Shown: one piece after another, positions 48,229 through 55,692 of the stretch | How the letters are laid out: each line of letters starts with the position of its first letter | Numbering within the stretch: the stretch's first letter is position 1 | Virus record (IMG/VR): IMGVR_UViG_3300037258_000653 | Span: 1 to 64,000 of that record | Length of the DNA stretch: 64,000 nucleotides | Source: a virus | Direction: 5' to 3' (one strand) | Notes under the pieces: model-generated | The model's input: the letters and a program-made list of their open reading frames with translations, nothing else | What the model was told of the DNA's origin: nothing | Database searches by the model: none | Made by a program: the position numbers and the translations under genes

Positions 48229-49016
48229 GGAGTCTGCGCCGGGCTGATCACGAAGGCCGGCAGGCCGTCTTCGCCGTCAGGCATCCGGGCGAGCATCTGC
48301 CCGCGGCCGGCCAGCCACGCCCGCAGCGGGCCGTCCATCCCCGGCCGCACGACAACCTGGAAGATGCCGTGCCCATCATCGCCCGCGCGCGACGCCGGCG
48401 CGGCGAACCGCTCAAGGGCAGGCCAGAGGACGTCGTTACGACCCCATTCCGGGTCGATGACAGCGACCTGCCAGGCGTCGCAGGCAGCGCCGATCGTGTC
48501 GGGATGGCACGGGCTGAGCGTGTCGGCCAGCTCGTCCGGGCCGCAGGCAGCGCCGAACCAGGTGACCGGCTTCTCGTCGGCGCACGTCACCGGGATGGCA
48601 TCCCGGTAGGAGACGCCCTGCACGTCGCGGCCGCGACGGGCGGTCAAGATGAGGCGGGTACCTGCGATGGCGGCGCGGAGACGGGCCACGGCCTGGTCGT
48701 CAGCGAGTCCGGTGACCCCTGCGCGCTGCTCCCATACGCGGTCGTCGTAGCCGGCGCAGGGCGCCTCGGCGGCCTGTGAGCAGTCGGTCCGGAAGCCGGC
48801 CCGGTTGACCGCGGCGAGCAGCGGGACGAGGACATCTGACCGGTCGATGTCGGAGCGGCCGAAGTAGCCGGGCTGCGATGCCAGGGTTCCCTCGATCCAC
48901 TGCGCTGTCAGCTCGCCGAGGTCGGCCAGCGTCCGCGCTGACTGCCAGGCCGCGGCATTCTCCGGGCTCATGACGTCGTCGTCAGCGGGTGTCTCTGCCT
49001 GGGGGCGCGTCACCAC
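48225..49016 (-). CDS. DUF6919-like protein
   Basis: 263 aa. ARTLADLGELTAQWIEGTLASQPGYFG, LLAAVNRAGFRTDCSQ and VWEQRAGVTGLA fit the actinobacterial DUF6919 pattern. The C-terminal half has VIDPEWGRNDVLWPALERFA and ends at the overlap. Function unknown. Alternative GTG 49013 is one codon in. Confidence 0.66.
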   Translation of the reverse strand: MVTRPQAETPADDDVMSPENAAAWQSARTLADLGELTAQWIEGTLASQPGYFGRSDIDRSDVLVPLLAAVNRAGFRTDCSQAAEAPCAGYDDRVWEQRAGVTGLADDQAVARLRAAIAGTRLILTARRGRDVQGVSYRDAIPVTCADEKPVTWFGAACGPDELADTLSPCHPDTIGAACDAWQVAVIDPEWGRNDVLWPALERFAAPASRAGDDGHGIFQVVVRPGMDGPLRAWLAGRGQMLARMPDGEDGLPAFVISPAQTP

Positions 49017-49183
49017 AGGCCGCCCTTGCGGAGCGCGCCGAACAGGCTGCGGGTGATGGCGCGGCGGGTCAGCCGCCGGGCGAGCGGCGCGGGGCCGCGG
49101 CGGGCGGCGCGGACGTCGAGGATGGTGCGGTCAGTGAGGCTGCCCGCGCGCTCGATCCGTCCGAGGTAGGTGTTCCTGCGCAT
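49010..49183 (-). CDS. 57-aa basic protein
   Basis: ATG 49183 with AGGAG upstream; product MRRNTYLGRIERAGSLTDRT, a long Arg-rich middle, ending KGGLW. Its stop overlaps the start of the DUF6919-like gene. Basic and helical; nucleic-acid binding is possible. Confidence 0.55.
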   Translation of the reverse strand: MRRNTYLGRIERAGSLTDRTILDVRAARRGPAPLARRLTRRAITRSLFGALRKGGLW

Positions 49184-49188
49184 GGCGA

Positions 49189-49671
49189 TCAGTCTCCTGC
49201 GGGATCGTCGGGGCTGCTGGCCGGATCGAGGAGGTCGGGTTCCAGGGAGAAGAACAGGACCGTGGCGGCCGGTACCTGCGCCGCCTTGCAGGTCTCATCC
49301 AGGATGCTGGCGAAGTGCGCGGCGCGCGTGTCACCCGGCCGGACGGTCCGGGGGCCTGCCGCCGTGCGAAACCCTATGACGTTCGGGACGTTCTGCCACT
49401 GGATTGTCAGGACGTAGTGGTAGAGGCGGCCCGGGTCGGGTGAGCGGCCGCGTGTCCGGGCGCTGGCGATCTGCCGGATGTTCGTGTCGCTGCCAGTGCT
49501 GTCGCCGGCGGCGTGCGCGCGTGCCTGGCTCAGGGCCACGATGCGGCTCACGGCGCTGGCATGGAATACCGGGGCGATGGCGCGCCGCGCCGCCTGCCGG
49601 GCTCCGGTGATCTGCTGGTCCAGCCAGGGCAGCAGCCCGTTCCCTGCTGCCTCGCCGGCTGTTGCGGTCAC
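49189..49671 (-). CDS. Unknown small protein
   Basis: 160 aa from GTG 49671. YHYVLTIQWQNVPNVIGF and TVLFFSLEPDLLDPASSP are beta-like; N-terminal half is helical. Near-complete ORF between neighbours on the same strand. No family recognised. Confidence 0.58.
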   Translation of the reverse strand: MTATAGEAAGNGLLPWLDQQITGARQAARRAIAPVFHASAVSRIVALSQARAHAAGDSTGSDTNIRQIASARTRGRSPDPGRLYHYVLTIQWQNVPNVIGFRTAAGPRTVRPGDTRAAHFASILDETCKAAQVPAATVLFFSLEPDLLDPASSPDDPAGD

Positions 49672-49678
49672 GGCGGCC

Positions 49679-50128
49679 TCAGCGGGCCGCGGGGGCGGGG
49701 ACGGGCTGGCGGGCTGCCAGGGCGGCGCGGGCGAGGTCGAGGGCGCTGTGGGCGCCGTCGGCGATCGCGAGGAGGACCATGCGGCGCAGCCGGTCCCCGG
49801 CCTGGCCGATCTCGCGGAAGTCGTCTTCGTCCTCGGCCGCGGCGGCCGAGGAGCGGACCGAGGCCGCCATCTCCGTGACCTGGGCGACGGTCAGGCCGCG
49901 GGCCGGCCGCCATTCCCAGGGGCCGGCGTCGCCGCGGCAGGTGATGGCGGTGCCGTCGGCGAGCATGAGCTGGGTAACCTCGGCGCCGTCAGCGTGATAG
50001 CTCATGTCCTCGATCTCGTCGATGTACTCGTGCAGGACGTCGCGCCAGATGTCGCGCCGCCCGGGCGGGGTGAAGTCGTAGTAGAAGTTCAGGAATACCG
50101 TGATGTTCCTGGCCGTGGCGCTGCTCAT
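49679..50128 (-). CDS. Unknown protein
   Basis: 149 aa. ITVFLNFYYDFTPPGRRDIW, LHEYIDEIEDMSYHADG and WEWRPARGLTVAQVTEMAAS. First gene of the leftward group, divergent from the Phd-type gene at 50181. No family recognised. Confidence 0.6.
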   Translation of the reverse strand: MSSATARNITVFLNFYYDFTPPGRRDIWRDVLHEYIDEIEDMSYHADGAEVTQLMLADGTAITCRGDAGPWEWRPARGLTVAQVTEMAASVRSSAAAAEDEDDFREIGQAGDRLRRMVLLAIADGAHSALDLARAALAARQPVPAPAAR

Positions 50129-50150
50129 GACTCCACCTTAGCAGTTCCTT

Positions 50151-50173
50151 ACAGTCCTTAAGGAGTGTACTGT
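50151..50173. promoter_or_regulatory. Palindromic site between divergent genes
   Basis: ACAGT (50151-50155) and ACTGT (50169-50173) flank the perfect palindrome CCTTAAGG (50156-50163). The site lies a few bases upstream of the Phd-type gene. Phd antitoxins repress their own promoters, so this is a natural operator candidate. Confidence 0.45.
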
Positions 50174-50180
50174 TCAGCTC

Positions 50181-50369
50181 GTGGAAGAAATCGCGCTCGA
50201 ACAAGCCCGCGCCACCCTCGGCGACCTCGTGGACCGCGCCCGGCTCCAGGGCAGCCCGACGCTGATCACCCGCCACGGCCGGCCAGCCGCGGTCCTCGTC
50301 GGCAGCGACTGGTACGAGCGGGCGGCGGCCGCCCTGGCCGGGGCGGAGGGCCAGCCCGGTGAGCGGTGA
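50181..50369 (+). CDS. Phd/YefM-type antitoxin
   Basis: 62 aa from GTG 50181. MEEIALEQARATLGDLVDRA, LITRHGRPAAVLVGSDWYERA follow the Phd/YefM pattern: N-terminal dimerisation/DNA-binding domain and a short C-terminal tail. These neutralise Doc/YoeB/RelE-type toxins. The gene after it is not a known toxin and is broken, so the protein may act only as a regulator or complement host toxins. Confidence 0.78.
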   Translation: MEEIALEQARATLGDLVDRARLQGSPTLITRHGRPAAVLVGSDWYERAAAALAGAEGQPGER

Positions 50370-50761
50370 CGCCGCGGCGCTGATCGCGCGGGCCCGCGAG
50401 CTGCTCCCGCAGTGGCAGCGCTTCTCCTCAGATGGCCAGGTCGCCTCGCTGATCAGCCGCGCCGAGGCGGTAGCCGCCCAGCGCGATCCGGCCGAGGCCG
50501 ATATCCGGGCCCTGGGCGGGGCCGCTGACGCGGCCCGGGGAGCTGGCCGACGGCATCACCGACCCGGCCGCGGCTGAGTCCGTGCTCGCGGCCGCCGCGG
50601 CGGCGTGGGCGGTGCAGGCCGCTGCGCTGCGCGGCCGGCCGCCCGCTGACGTAGCGGAGGGCCTGGCGGCGCGCATCGGAGCCGCGCTCGCGGAGCACCA
50701 GGGCGCGGCAGCCGCGGAGATGGCCCGGACCCTGCGCGCACGCCGGGGACCGCGGCGGTGA
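50359..50761 (+). pseudogene. Frame-broken helical protein after the Phd gene
   Basis: Frame 1 starts at GTG 50359 (MSGDAAALIARARELLPQW...) and loses sense near 50530, ending at 50577. The +1 frame, which has no start of its own, reads well from about 50540 to a TGA at 50759: GELADGITDPAAAESVLAAA, WAVQAAALRGRPPADVAEGL, EHQGAAAAEMARTLRARRG. A one-base change in the CCCGGGGAG run at about 50535-50543, or programmed frameshifting, would restore a 134-aa protein. Confidence 0.6.
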
Positions 50762-50856
50762 CGGCCGGCCAGCCGGCCGCGGCGTCCTGCGCCCAGTGCG
50801 GCAGCAGCCCGGCCGGGCCCGGCGGCATCCTGTGCGCGGGATGCAATGCCGGCTAG
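50758..50856 (+). CDS. 32-aa zinc-ribbon microprotein
   Basis: GTG 50758 overlaps the stop of the broken gene. The product has two C-x2-C knuckles, CAQCGSS and CAGCNAG, with little else. It is too short to be called on length alone; coupling and the clean pair of Cys knuckles support it. Confidence 0.45.
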   Translation: MTAGQPAAASCAQCGSSPAGPGGILCAGCNAG

Positions 50857-51128
50857 GCAGCCGGCGGCTGGCACGCCCAGGCGCTGACCCGGACGGCGAG
50901 CCACGTCCAGGAATCATCCGCGACCTCGGCCAGCCGCTTGCCGCCGGGAACCTCGGCGAGGCGCATCTCCTGCCACTCCTCCGGCTCGCCGAGCAGCGCG
51001 CGGCCGGCGTCCGCGACCTGGCGGGCCAGCTCGGCGCGCAGCATGCCGCGCATGTCCTCCTGGCCGAGGTCCTCGGCGTGGCCGCGGGCGAAGTGCCGGA
51101 CGATGGTCACCTGATACCGCGTGTTCAC
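50853..51128 (-). CDS. Small unknown protein
   Basis: 91 aa. YQVTIVRHFARGHAEDLGQE, RAELARQVADAGRALLGEPEEW and a Trp-rich end. Overlaps its upstream neighbour by 4 bp. One of a leftward train of small genes from 53507 to 50853. Confidence 0.55.
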   Translation of the reverse strand: MNTRYQVTIVRHFARGHAEDLGQEDMRGMLRAELARQVADAGRALLGEPEEWQEMRLAEVPGGKRLAEVADDSWTWLAVRVSAWACQPPAA

Positions 51129-51364
51129 CAGGTGGCCTTCCAGTCGTCAGGCAGCCCGGTGGCGCGGAGCAGGGCGCGGGCGGTCCTGTCCAGGTAGTCG
51201 CAGACGGCGGCCTGCATCCCGGTCGGCGGCTGGGCCCGCTGCAGGATGCTCCTGGCGTCCATCAGCGTCACGAAGTCGTACCGGGCCGCGCGCAGCCCGG
51301 GGAACGCGTCCAGGACCGCCTCGTAGACGCGGCGCTCGCCGGGTGAGACCGGCTGGCTGTCCAT
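51125..51364 (-). CDS. Small unknown protein
   Basis: 79 aa. ERRVYEAVLDAFPGLRAARYDF and VCDYLDRTARALLRATGLP. Helical. Overlaps both neighbours. Function unknown. Confidence 0.55.
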   Translation of the reverse strand: MDSQPVSPGERRVYEAVLDAFPGLRAARYDFVTLMDARSILQRAQPPTGMQAAVCDYLDRTARALLRATGLPDDWKATW

Positions 51365-51672
51365 CAGAGGAGGGTCACCACCACGACCGGCTGCGGGAAG
51401 TTGAAGCGCGCGAGCAGCCGCGCATCCTCCAGGCCCCGGCGGAACGCGGACTCCTCAGGAGAGATCCCCGGCTCGAAGCGCACAGGGATCTCGCGGGCCT
51501 GCCTGAGCGCCGTCTCGTTCACCAGCACGGTGTCCGTGCCGCCGAGCCACGGGTGCTCGCGGACGTCGGTGACGTTCTCGTCCGCGAACGCGGTGTCGAT
51601 CACGGTCCGCTCGTAGGCGCCCGGCGGGTGGTAGGCGGTCCACTCGCCCAGCCGGGCCTCACCGGAGGCCAT
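51364..51672 (-). CDS. Small unknown protein
   Basis: 102 aa. LGEWTAYHPPGAYERTVIDTAFA, TDTVLVNETALRQAREIPVRF and a C-terminal beta strand FPQPVVVVTLL. Shares one base with the next gene (ATG overlap). Function unknown. Confidence 0.55.
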   Translation of the reverse strand: MASGEARLGEWTAYHPPGAYERTVIDTAFADENVTDVREHPWLGGTDTVLVNETALRQAREIPVRFEPGISPEESAFRRGLEDARLLARFNFPQPVVVVTLL

Positions 51673-51967
51673 CGGCGGCCTCCGGGCCTGCGGCGTCCTT
51701 CTCGTGCTCGCCGGGCGGAGGGGCCCACCCGAGGGCGATCAGGGCCTCGCGCAGCTCGCCGACGACCTGAACGGGAGCGTCGGCCTCGACGGAGCCCGGG
51801 GCGACCTCCAGGTCGAGCGTGGCCACGCCGCCTCGGCCGTGCGGCCGGGCGAGCGTGAAGCCCATGACGTAGCTGCTGATGTCGTGGCCGCCGATGATTA
51901 GCGACCCGCAGCCAGTCTCGTCGAGGCGGATGCGGGTGTCGCGCCGCGGGGATGGGGGCTGCTGCAT
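51659..51967 (-). CDS. Small beta-rich protein
   Basis: 102 aa. GCGSLIIGGHDISSYVMGFTL and GGVATLDLEVAPGSVEADAPV read as a beta sandwich-like stretch followed by an acidic tail. Similar small proteins appear in actinophage accessory regions. Function unknown. Confidence 0.55.
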   Translation of the reverse strand: MQQPPSPRRDTRIRLDETGCGSLIIGGHDISSYVMGFTLARPHGRGGVATLDLEVAPGSVEADAPVQVVGELREALIALGWAPPPGEHEKDAAGPEAADGLR

Positions 51968-51993
51968 GGGCTGCTCCTTGCGTCAGGAACCGG

Positions 51994-52326
51994 TCATCCG
52001 GGCGGCCAGAAGACGGCCGTCTCGGTGCCCTGGTTCTCGCTGGCTGTTACTGCGCGCTCCCTTTCCCCGTCGGCGGCCAGCGGCCGCAGGGGGACCGTGC
52101 CGGGGTGCCGGCTGTGCTCGGCTGTCTCGCCGAGGCGCCCTCGGGTGATCCGGGTGCCGGCCGGGAGCTGGCCGGCCAGGCACTCGTTCAGGGCCTGCTC
52201 GATGGCTGCCGCGCGGGCGGGCAGCACGACGGCGGCGTAGCCGGCTTCGGTGCCGTCCCAGGGCGGGTCGCGGTAGCCGGCGGGGTAGCCGGCCGTCGCA
52301 GCCGGCTGGCTGTGCGCGGCCGCCAT
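51994..52326 (-). CDS. Unknown protein
   Basis: 110 aa. AAVVLPARAAAIEQALNECLAGQL then RGRLGETAEHSRHPGTVPL. No family recognised. Part of the leftward small-gene train. Confidence 0.52.
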   Translation of the reverse strand: MAAAHSQPAATAGYPAGYRDPPWDGTEAGYAAVVLPARAAAIEQALNECLAGQLPAGTRITRGRLGETAEHSRHPGTVPLRPLAADGERERAVTASENQGTETAVFWPPG

Positions 52327-52336
52327 GGCTGGCCTC

Positions 52337-52606
52337 CTAGTCCTGGTTGAGGAACCGGGTCATCTGCACCCGGAACTCGGCGTCGGCCGCTGCCGCGCCC
52401 AGCCGGCCGGCCTCGGGGCAGCTGCCATCGCGGCATCCGTGCTCCCGGCGGTGGTCCCGGATCGCGGCTCCCCCCTCGTCCAGCTCGTCTTGCAGCCCGC
52501 GGAGGATGCTGCGCAGCGACGGCGGCCGCTCCTGCTCGTCCGGGTCCTGGCCGGCGCCGGCCAGTTCGTCCCTGCCGGGGCCTGGCAGGACGCGCGGCAG
52601 GGTCAC
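52337..52606 (-). CDS. Unknown protein
   Basis: 89 aa from GTG 52606 (GTGA overlap). RSILRGLQDELDEGGAAIRDHR and a C-terminal AEFRVQMTRFLNQD are helical; HGCRDGSCPEAGRL has two Cys. Function unknown. Confidence 0.52.
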   Translation of the reverse strand: MTLPRVLPGPGRDELAGAGQDPDEQERPPSLRSILRGLQDELDEGGAAIRDHRREHGCRDGSCPEAGRLGAAAADAEFRVQMTRFLNQD

Positions 52607-53064
52607 GCCGAGGCAGGAACCGGTGCCGCGCCGTCGGCGACGGTGCCCGCCGGGGCGGCGGGCGGCTGGGTGTCCGGCTGGCCGGCCGCCGGGGTGTCCT
52701 GGCCGAACCGGGAGATGAACACCCTGGCGATGCTGATCAGGTCGGCTTCCGCGTCGGCCGGGAGGATCTTCCCGCCGAGTGCCTCGGCGAGCTTCGCGAC
52801 GGTCGAGTTGCCGAGGGCCGCGGCCGAGTCGATGAATCCCGGCGCGGCCTTCCTGAGCCGGCCGGCGAGGACTGCCAGGTAGTCCATGCCGTCGGTCAGG
52901 TCGCTGCGCACTTCTTCGGTCATGGGCTCGTGGTCCACGGGTTGCTCCTCGCTGGTGTCGGGGGTGCGGTGGGCGCGGTGCGGCAGGTGAGCTGTCACGT
53001 CGCGGGCTGCTGTGCGGGCCTCGTCTGCGAGGCGGCGGAAGATGGGCGTGGCGTCTGCGGTCAC
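52603..53064 (-). CDS. Unknown helical protein
   Basis: 153 aa from GTG 53064. TPIFRRLADEARTAARDVT, an acidic linker, DGMDYLAVLAGRLRKAAPGF and DLISIARVFISRFG. Coupled to both neighbours. Function unknown. Confidence 0.55.
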   Translation of the reverse strand: MTADATPIFRRLADEARTAARDVTAHLPHRAHRTPDTSEEQPVDHEPMTEEVRSDLTDGMDYLAVLAGRLRKAAPGFIDSAAALGNSTVAKLAEALGGKILPADAEADLISIARVFISRFGQDTPAAGQPDTQPPAAPAGTVADGAAPVPASA

Positions 53065-53507
53065 GCGCGGCCGCCCAGCCCGGCGTTCCACTGCTCGAAC
53101 TGCGCGGCCTTGACGCGGGCGGTCCAGCCGCCGGACGTCTTGGCGAACGCGTCCAGGATGTTGGTGGCCAGCGCGCGCAGCGCGGCCGTCTCGCTGTCCG
53201 GCCCGGCGTCGCCAGCGTCCGGCAGGGCGGGCGGCGCGGCGGCCTGCTCGGCTTCCAACTCGCCGCGCCACCGGGCGCGCAGCTCCGCGAGCTGGTCCTC
53301 CGGCAGCTCCGCGGGCTGGCTCCCCGGCGGCGCGGCGGCCGGGGCCTGCCCGGCGCGGCCGCCGTCCGGCGCGTGCGCGGCCGCCGCGGAGGCCGCGAGG
53401 ATGGCTGAGACGGCCTCGTCGTCGAACTGGGCGACCGGCATGACCCTGTACCGCATCCACAGGGTCGCGATCGCGTTCCGGAGCGCCGGCTCCAGGTCAT
53501 CGGCCAC
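53061..53507 (-). CDS. Unknown helical protein
   Basis: 148 aa. ALRNAIATLWMRYRVMPVAQFDDEAV, a Pro/Ala linker, then ETAALRALATNILDAFAKTSG. First gene of the leftward train. Function unknown. Confidence 0.57.
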   Translation of the reverse strand: MADDLEPALRNAIATLWMRYRVMPVAQFDDEAVSAILAASAAAAHAPDGGRAGQAPAAAPPGSQPAELPEDQLAELRARWRGELEAEQAAAPPALPDAGDAGPDSETAALRALATNILDAFAKTSGGWTARVKAAQFEQWNAGLGGRA

Positions 53508-53637
53508 GGCGTGCGGCTCCTCGCGGGGTTCGGCTGTCGGCTGAATCCCACTCTGCCAGGACAGGCCCGGTTTCCTCCACGCACGGCCCTAGCCTGTTGG
53601 GCGGCAGGTGACAGCAAGCCCGGCGAGAGGGATGACG

Positions 53638-53871
53638 ATGGGATCAGCGGCAGAGGGAACCGAGATCACGGTGCGGTGCCTGCTGCTCTTCGGCGGCATG
53701 GCGGAGCTGGAGGTGCCCGGGCAGGATGAGCCGGTGCGCCAGTCGGCGGCGCAGGTCGCCGGGGAGGCCGGCGTCGATGTGGCGGACCTGCCGGGGCGGC
53801 TGCTGACGGCGCGGCTGGCCGAGACGCCGGAGGCGGGCCGGGTGCTCAGCGGGTTCCGGCTCGCGGGCTGA
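53638..53871 (+). CDS. Small unknown protein
   Basis: 77 aa from ATG 53638; ATG 53632 is an alternative, but GAGAGG fits 53638 better. TEITVRCLLLFGGMAELEVPG and VDVADLPGRLLTARLAETPEA. Isolated plus-strand gene, ending before a strong hairpin. Confidence 0.55.
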   Translation: MGSAAEGTEITVRCLLLFGGMAELEVPGQDEPVRQSAAQVAGEAGVDVADLPGRLLTARLAETPEAGRVLSGFRLAG

Positions 53872-53977
53872 CCGCGGCGCGGCCGCCGCGGCCCGGCGCT
53901 CCCGGACTTGCCGGGGTGCCGGGCCGCGCGCGTGGCAGGGGCGTGCTCAGCGCGGGAGGGTCGCGGGCCGGCGACCG

Positions 53978-54008
53978 CCGGTCCCCCGGCTGGCTGCGGG
54001 GGGACCGG
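53978..54008. terminator. Hairpin between convergent genes, cassette 1 terminator
   Basis: CCGGTCCCCC (53978-53987) pairs with GGGGGACCGG (53999-54008). Seen on the minus strand its apex carries GC-AGCCA-GC, the same apical loop as the terminators of the two sister genes at 55034 and 55693. It would terminate the minus-strand cassette 1 gene and the opposing gene at 53638. Confidence 0.6.
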
Positions 54009-54022
54009 TCCTGCGGGTGCTG

Positions 54023-54394
54023 CTAGCCGCCCAGCTCCTGCCTCAGGATGGTGAGGCCGACGCTGACCCTGACTTGCGCCAGGTCAAGGGCGTCGAGGCG
54101 CCATGGCGCGATACCCACCACCTTGATGACGGCCACCGTGTCGTACCCGGTGAGCCAGTCCAGGATGACGGTGTCGACTAGCCCGGCCGCCGGGCCGCTG
54201 ATGGGCTCTTCCCGCGACACCGTCCTGGCCCTGACCAGGAGCGCTGCGGCGGAGTCCCAGTCATCGGACATCGGCGGGATCTCGACCGGGACGGGCAGCC
54301 CCGCCAGCATCTCGGCGATCACCGCGTAGCTGGCGATGTGGCCCGCGACGGCGGCTTCGAGCCGCTTGACCTCCGGGTCGTCGTGATGTTCCAC
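54023..54394 (-). CDS. Triplicated cassette protein, copy 1
   Basis: 123 aa from GTG 54394, chosen because GAGGAGGATTCGC precedes it exactly as in the sister genes. HHDDPEVKRLEAAVAGHIAS, MLAGLPVPVEIP, EEPISGPAAGLVDTVILDWL, TGYDTVAVIKVVGIAPWRLDAL define the family. The proteins at 54637 and 55300 share the HDDP start, the LP-P-I strand, the EEPIP/DEPVP segment and the ILxWLTxYDxxA core ending in PWR. Function unknown; no known domain recognised. Confidence 0.8.
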   Translation of the reverse strand: MEHHDDPEVKRLEAAVAGHIASYAVIAEMLAGLPVPVEIPPMSDDWDSAAALLVRARTVSREEPISGPAAGLVDTVILDWLTGYDTVAVIKVVGIAPWRLDALDLAQVRVSVGLTILRQELGG

Positions 54395-54491
54395 GCGAAT
54401 CCTCCTCTGTTGAGTTGTCACCTGCCGCCCGGAGGGGTTCCGCCCCCTCCCGACATGTATTAATTTACCACACTCGCGGATAGTTTTACAA
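54395..54491 (-). promoter_or_regulatory. Cassette 1 promoter and structured leader
   Basis: On the minus strand: -35 TTGTAA (54486-54491), 18-bp spacer, -10 TAAATT (54462-54467), then a hairpin with stem GGAGGGG/CCCCTCC and loop GCGGAA, GGCAGGTGACAACTC and the SD GAGGAGG. The bases TTGTAAAACTATCC and GTGGTAAATTAATACATGT recur in copy 3. Confidence 0.72.
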
Positions 54492-54537
54492 CATCAGGAG
54501 CCCTGCCCCGCGCGTGATGTAAAACACTCTTTCTATG

Positions 54538-54636
54538 TTGTAAATGCATCCTTGAACTGGTATTGTCAGTAGTGCCGGAAAGGGGCGCGGAAGCCCCGCC
54601 CGGCGGCAGGTAACAACTCAACAGAGGAGGAATCAC
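54538..54636 (+). promoter_or_regulatory. Cassette 2 promoter and structured leader
   Basis: -35 TTGTAA (54538-54543), 17-bp spacer, -10 TATTGT (54561-54566), hairpin GGGGC/GCCCC with GCGGAA loop, then GGCAGGTAACAACTCAACAG, GAGGAGG and GTG. It faces the cassette 1 promoter: the two TTGTAAA..ATCC boxes form a large inverted repeat that could bind one regulator. Confidence 0.72.
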
Positions 54637-55014
54637 GTGGCAGATCACGACGATCCGGAGCAGAAGCGGTGGGTAGCCGCCGCCGAGGGAGTGATCGACT
54701 GCCTGCTGACCCTGAAGGTCATGCTGGGCGCGCTCCCGATCCCGATCGAGATCGCGCTCTCCGAGGACGACCCCGGAGCTTCCGTTCCGTCCCTGGTCAG
54801 GGCCGGAACGCTGCTGGCCGAGGAGCCCATCCCGGAGCTGGCGGCAGCCCTGATCAGAACCGTCATCCTGGAGTGGCTCACCAGCTACGACCAGGTCGCC
54901 CTGATCAACCAGGCGGGCTTTGGTCCCTGGCGCCTTGAGGGCCTGGAGATGACCATCCGCCGCATGGCCTACGGGCTGGCCGCCGCGGACGCCGAGCTGC
55001 GGAGCGAGAGCTAG
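54637..55014 (+). CDS. Triplicated cassette protein, copy 2
   Basis: 125 aa from GTG 54637, preceded by GAGGAGG. HDDPEQKRWVAAAEGVIDCL, MLGALPIPIEIA, EEPIPELAAALIRTVILEWL, TSYDQVALINQAGFGPWRLEGL. Same family as 54023 and 55300. The conserved core is mostly helical with one LP-x-P beta segment. Each gene is a single transcription unit with its own promoter and terminator. Function unknown. Confidence 0.8.
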   Translation: MADHDDPEQKRWVAAAEGVIDCLLTLKVMLGALPIPIEIALSEDDPGASVPSLVRAGTLLAEEPIPELAAALIRTVILEWLTSYDQVALINQAGFGPWRLEGLEMTIRRMAYGLAAADAELRSES

Positions 55015-55033
55015 CAGGCAGCCGCCGGTGATC

Positions 55034-55064
55034 CCCCGTCCCTGGCAGCCAGCCAGGGACGGGG
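55034..55064 (+). terminator. Cassette 2 terminator
   Basis: Perfect 13-bp stem CCCCGTCCCTGGC / GCCAGGGACGGGG with loop AGCCA, starting 20 bp after the stop at 55014. Confidence 0.75.
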
Positions 55065-55201
55065 CGGCGCGCCCGTCGCGGTTCCTCCCCCGCGAGCGTC
55101 CTGCGCGCTGACGGGCCGGCGCGCACGTCCCGCAGGGCTGCCGCCGGGCCGTCGGCCACGCCGGAGAGCGGCAGCCCGGGGTCAGGAAAGGGCGGCGCGT
55201 G

Positions 55202-55299
55202 TTGTAAATGTATCCTCAACTGTGGTAAAGTAATACATGTTGGGAGGGGCGGAAACCCGCCCGGCAGGCAGATTGACAAATCCACAGAGGAGGAAAGAC
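55202..55299 (+). promoter_or_regulatory. Cassette 3 promoter and structured leader
   Basis: -35 TTGTAA (55202-55207), 18-bp spacer, -10 TAAAGT (55226-55231), TAATACATGT, hairpin GGGCGG/CCGCCC with AAAC loop, GGCAGATTGACAAATC and GAGGAGG before GTG 55300. The promoter block is nearly the same as in cassette 1. Confidence 0.72.
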
Positions 55300-55686
55300 G
55301 TGGCAGGTAACCACGACGATCCGGACCGCGAGCGCAAGCGCCATGACGCGGCCCTGGGGGCGCTGCTGGCGCTCTACGAAGCGACCGGGCGGATGCTGGC
55401 ACTGATGCCGGTGCCCATCACGATCCCGTCCACCAGCTCGGAGGACTGGATGCCCGGCCCGGCGAGCCAGGCTGTCCACCAGGCCGTGCGGCTCATCGGG
55501 GACGAGCCCGTCCCCGAGACGATCCAGGCCCTCGCCCGCTGGATCCTGCTGGACTGGCTCACCGCCTACGACCTGGCGGCCAGGTGGGTCCAGGACCTGA
55601 GCCCCTGGCGGACCGAGGTGCTGGAGCAGGCGCTCAGCAGGACCGCCACCGGCCTGAAGCTCATGGAGCGCAAGCTCCGCGAGTAG
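55300..55686 (+). CDS. Triplicated cassette protein, copy 3
   Basis: 128 aa from GTG 55300 (an upstream ATG at 55237 in the leader is rejected because it lies inside the promoter-proximal leader and the homologous start is 55300). NHDDPDRERKRHDAALGALL, MLALMPVPITIP, DEPVPETIQALARWILLDWL, TAYDLAARWVQDLSPWRTEVL. Most divergent of the three copies. Function unknown. Confidence 0.78.
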   Translation: MAGNHDDPDRERKRHDAALGALLALYEATGRMLALMPVPITIPSTSSEDWMPGPASQAVHQAVRLIGDEPVPETIQALARWILLDWLTAYDLAARWVQDLSPWRTEVLEQALSRTATGLKLMERKLRE

Positions 55687-55692
55687 CCACGA

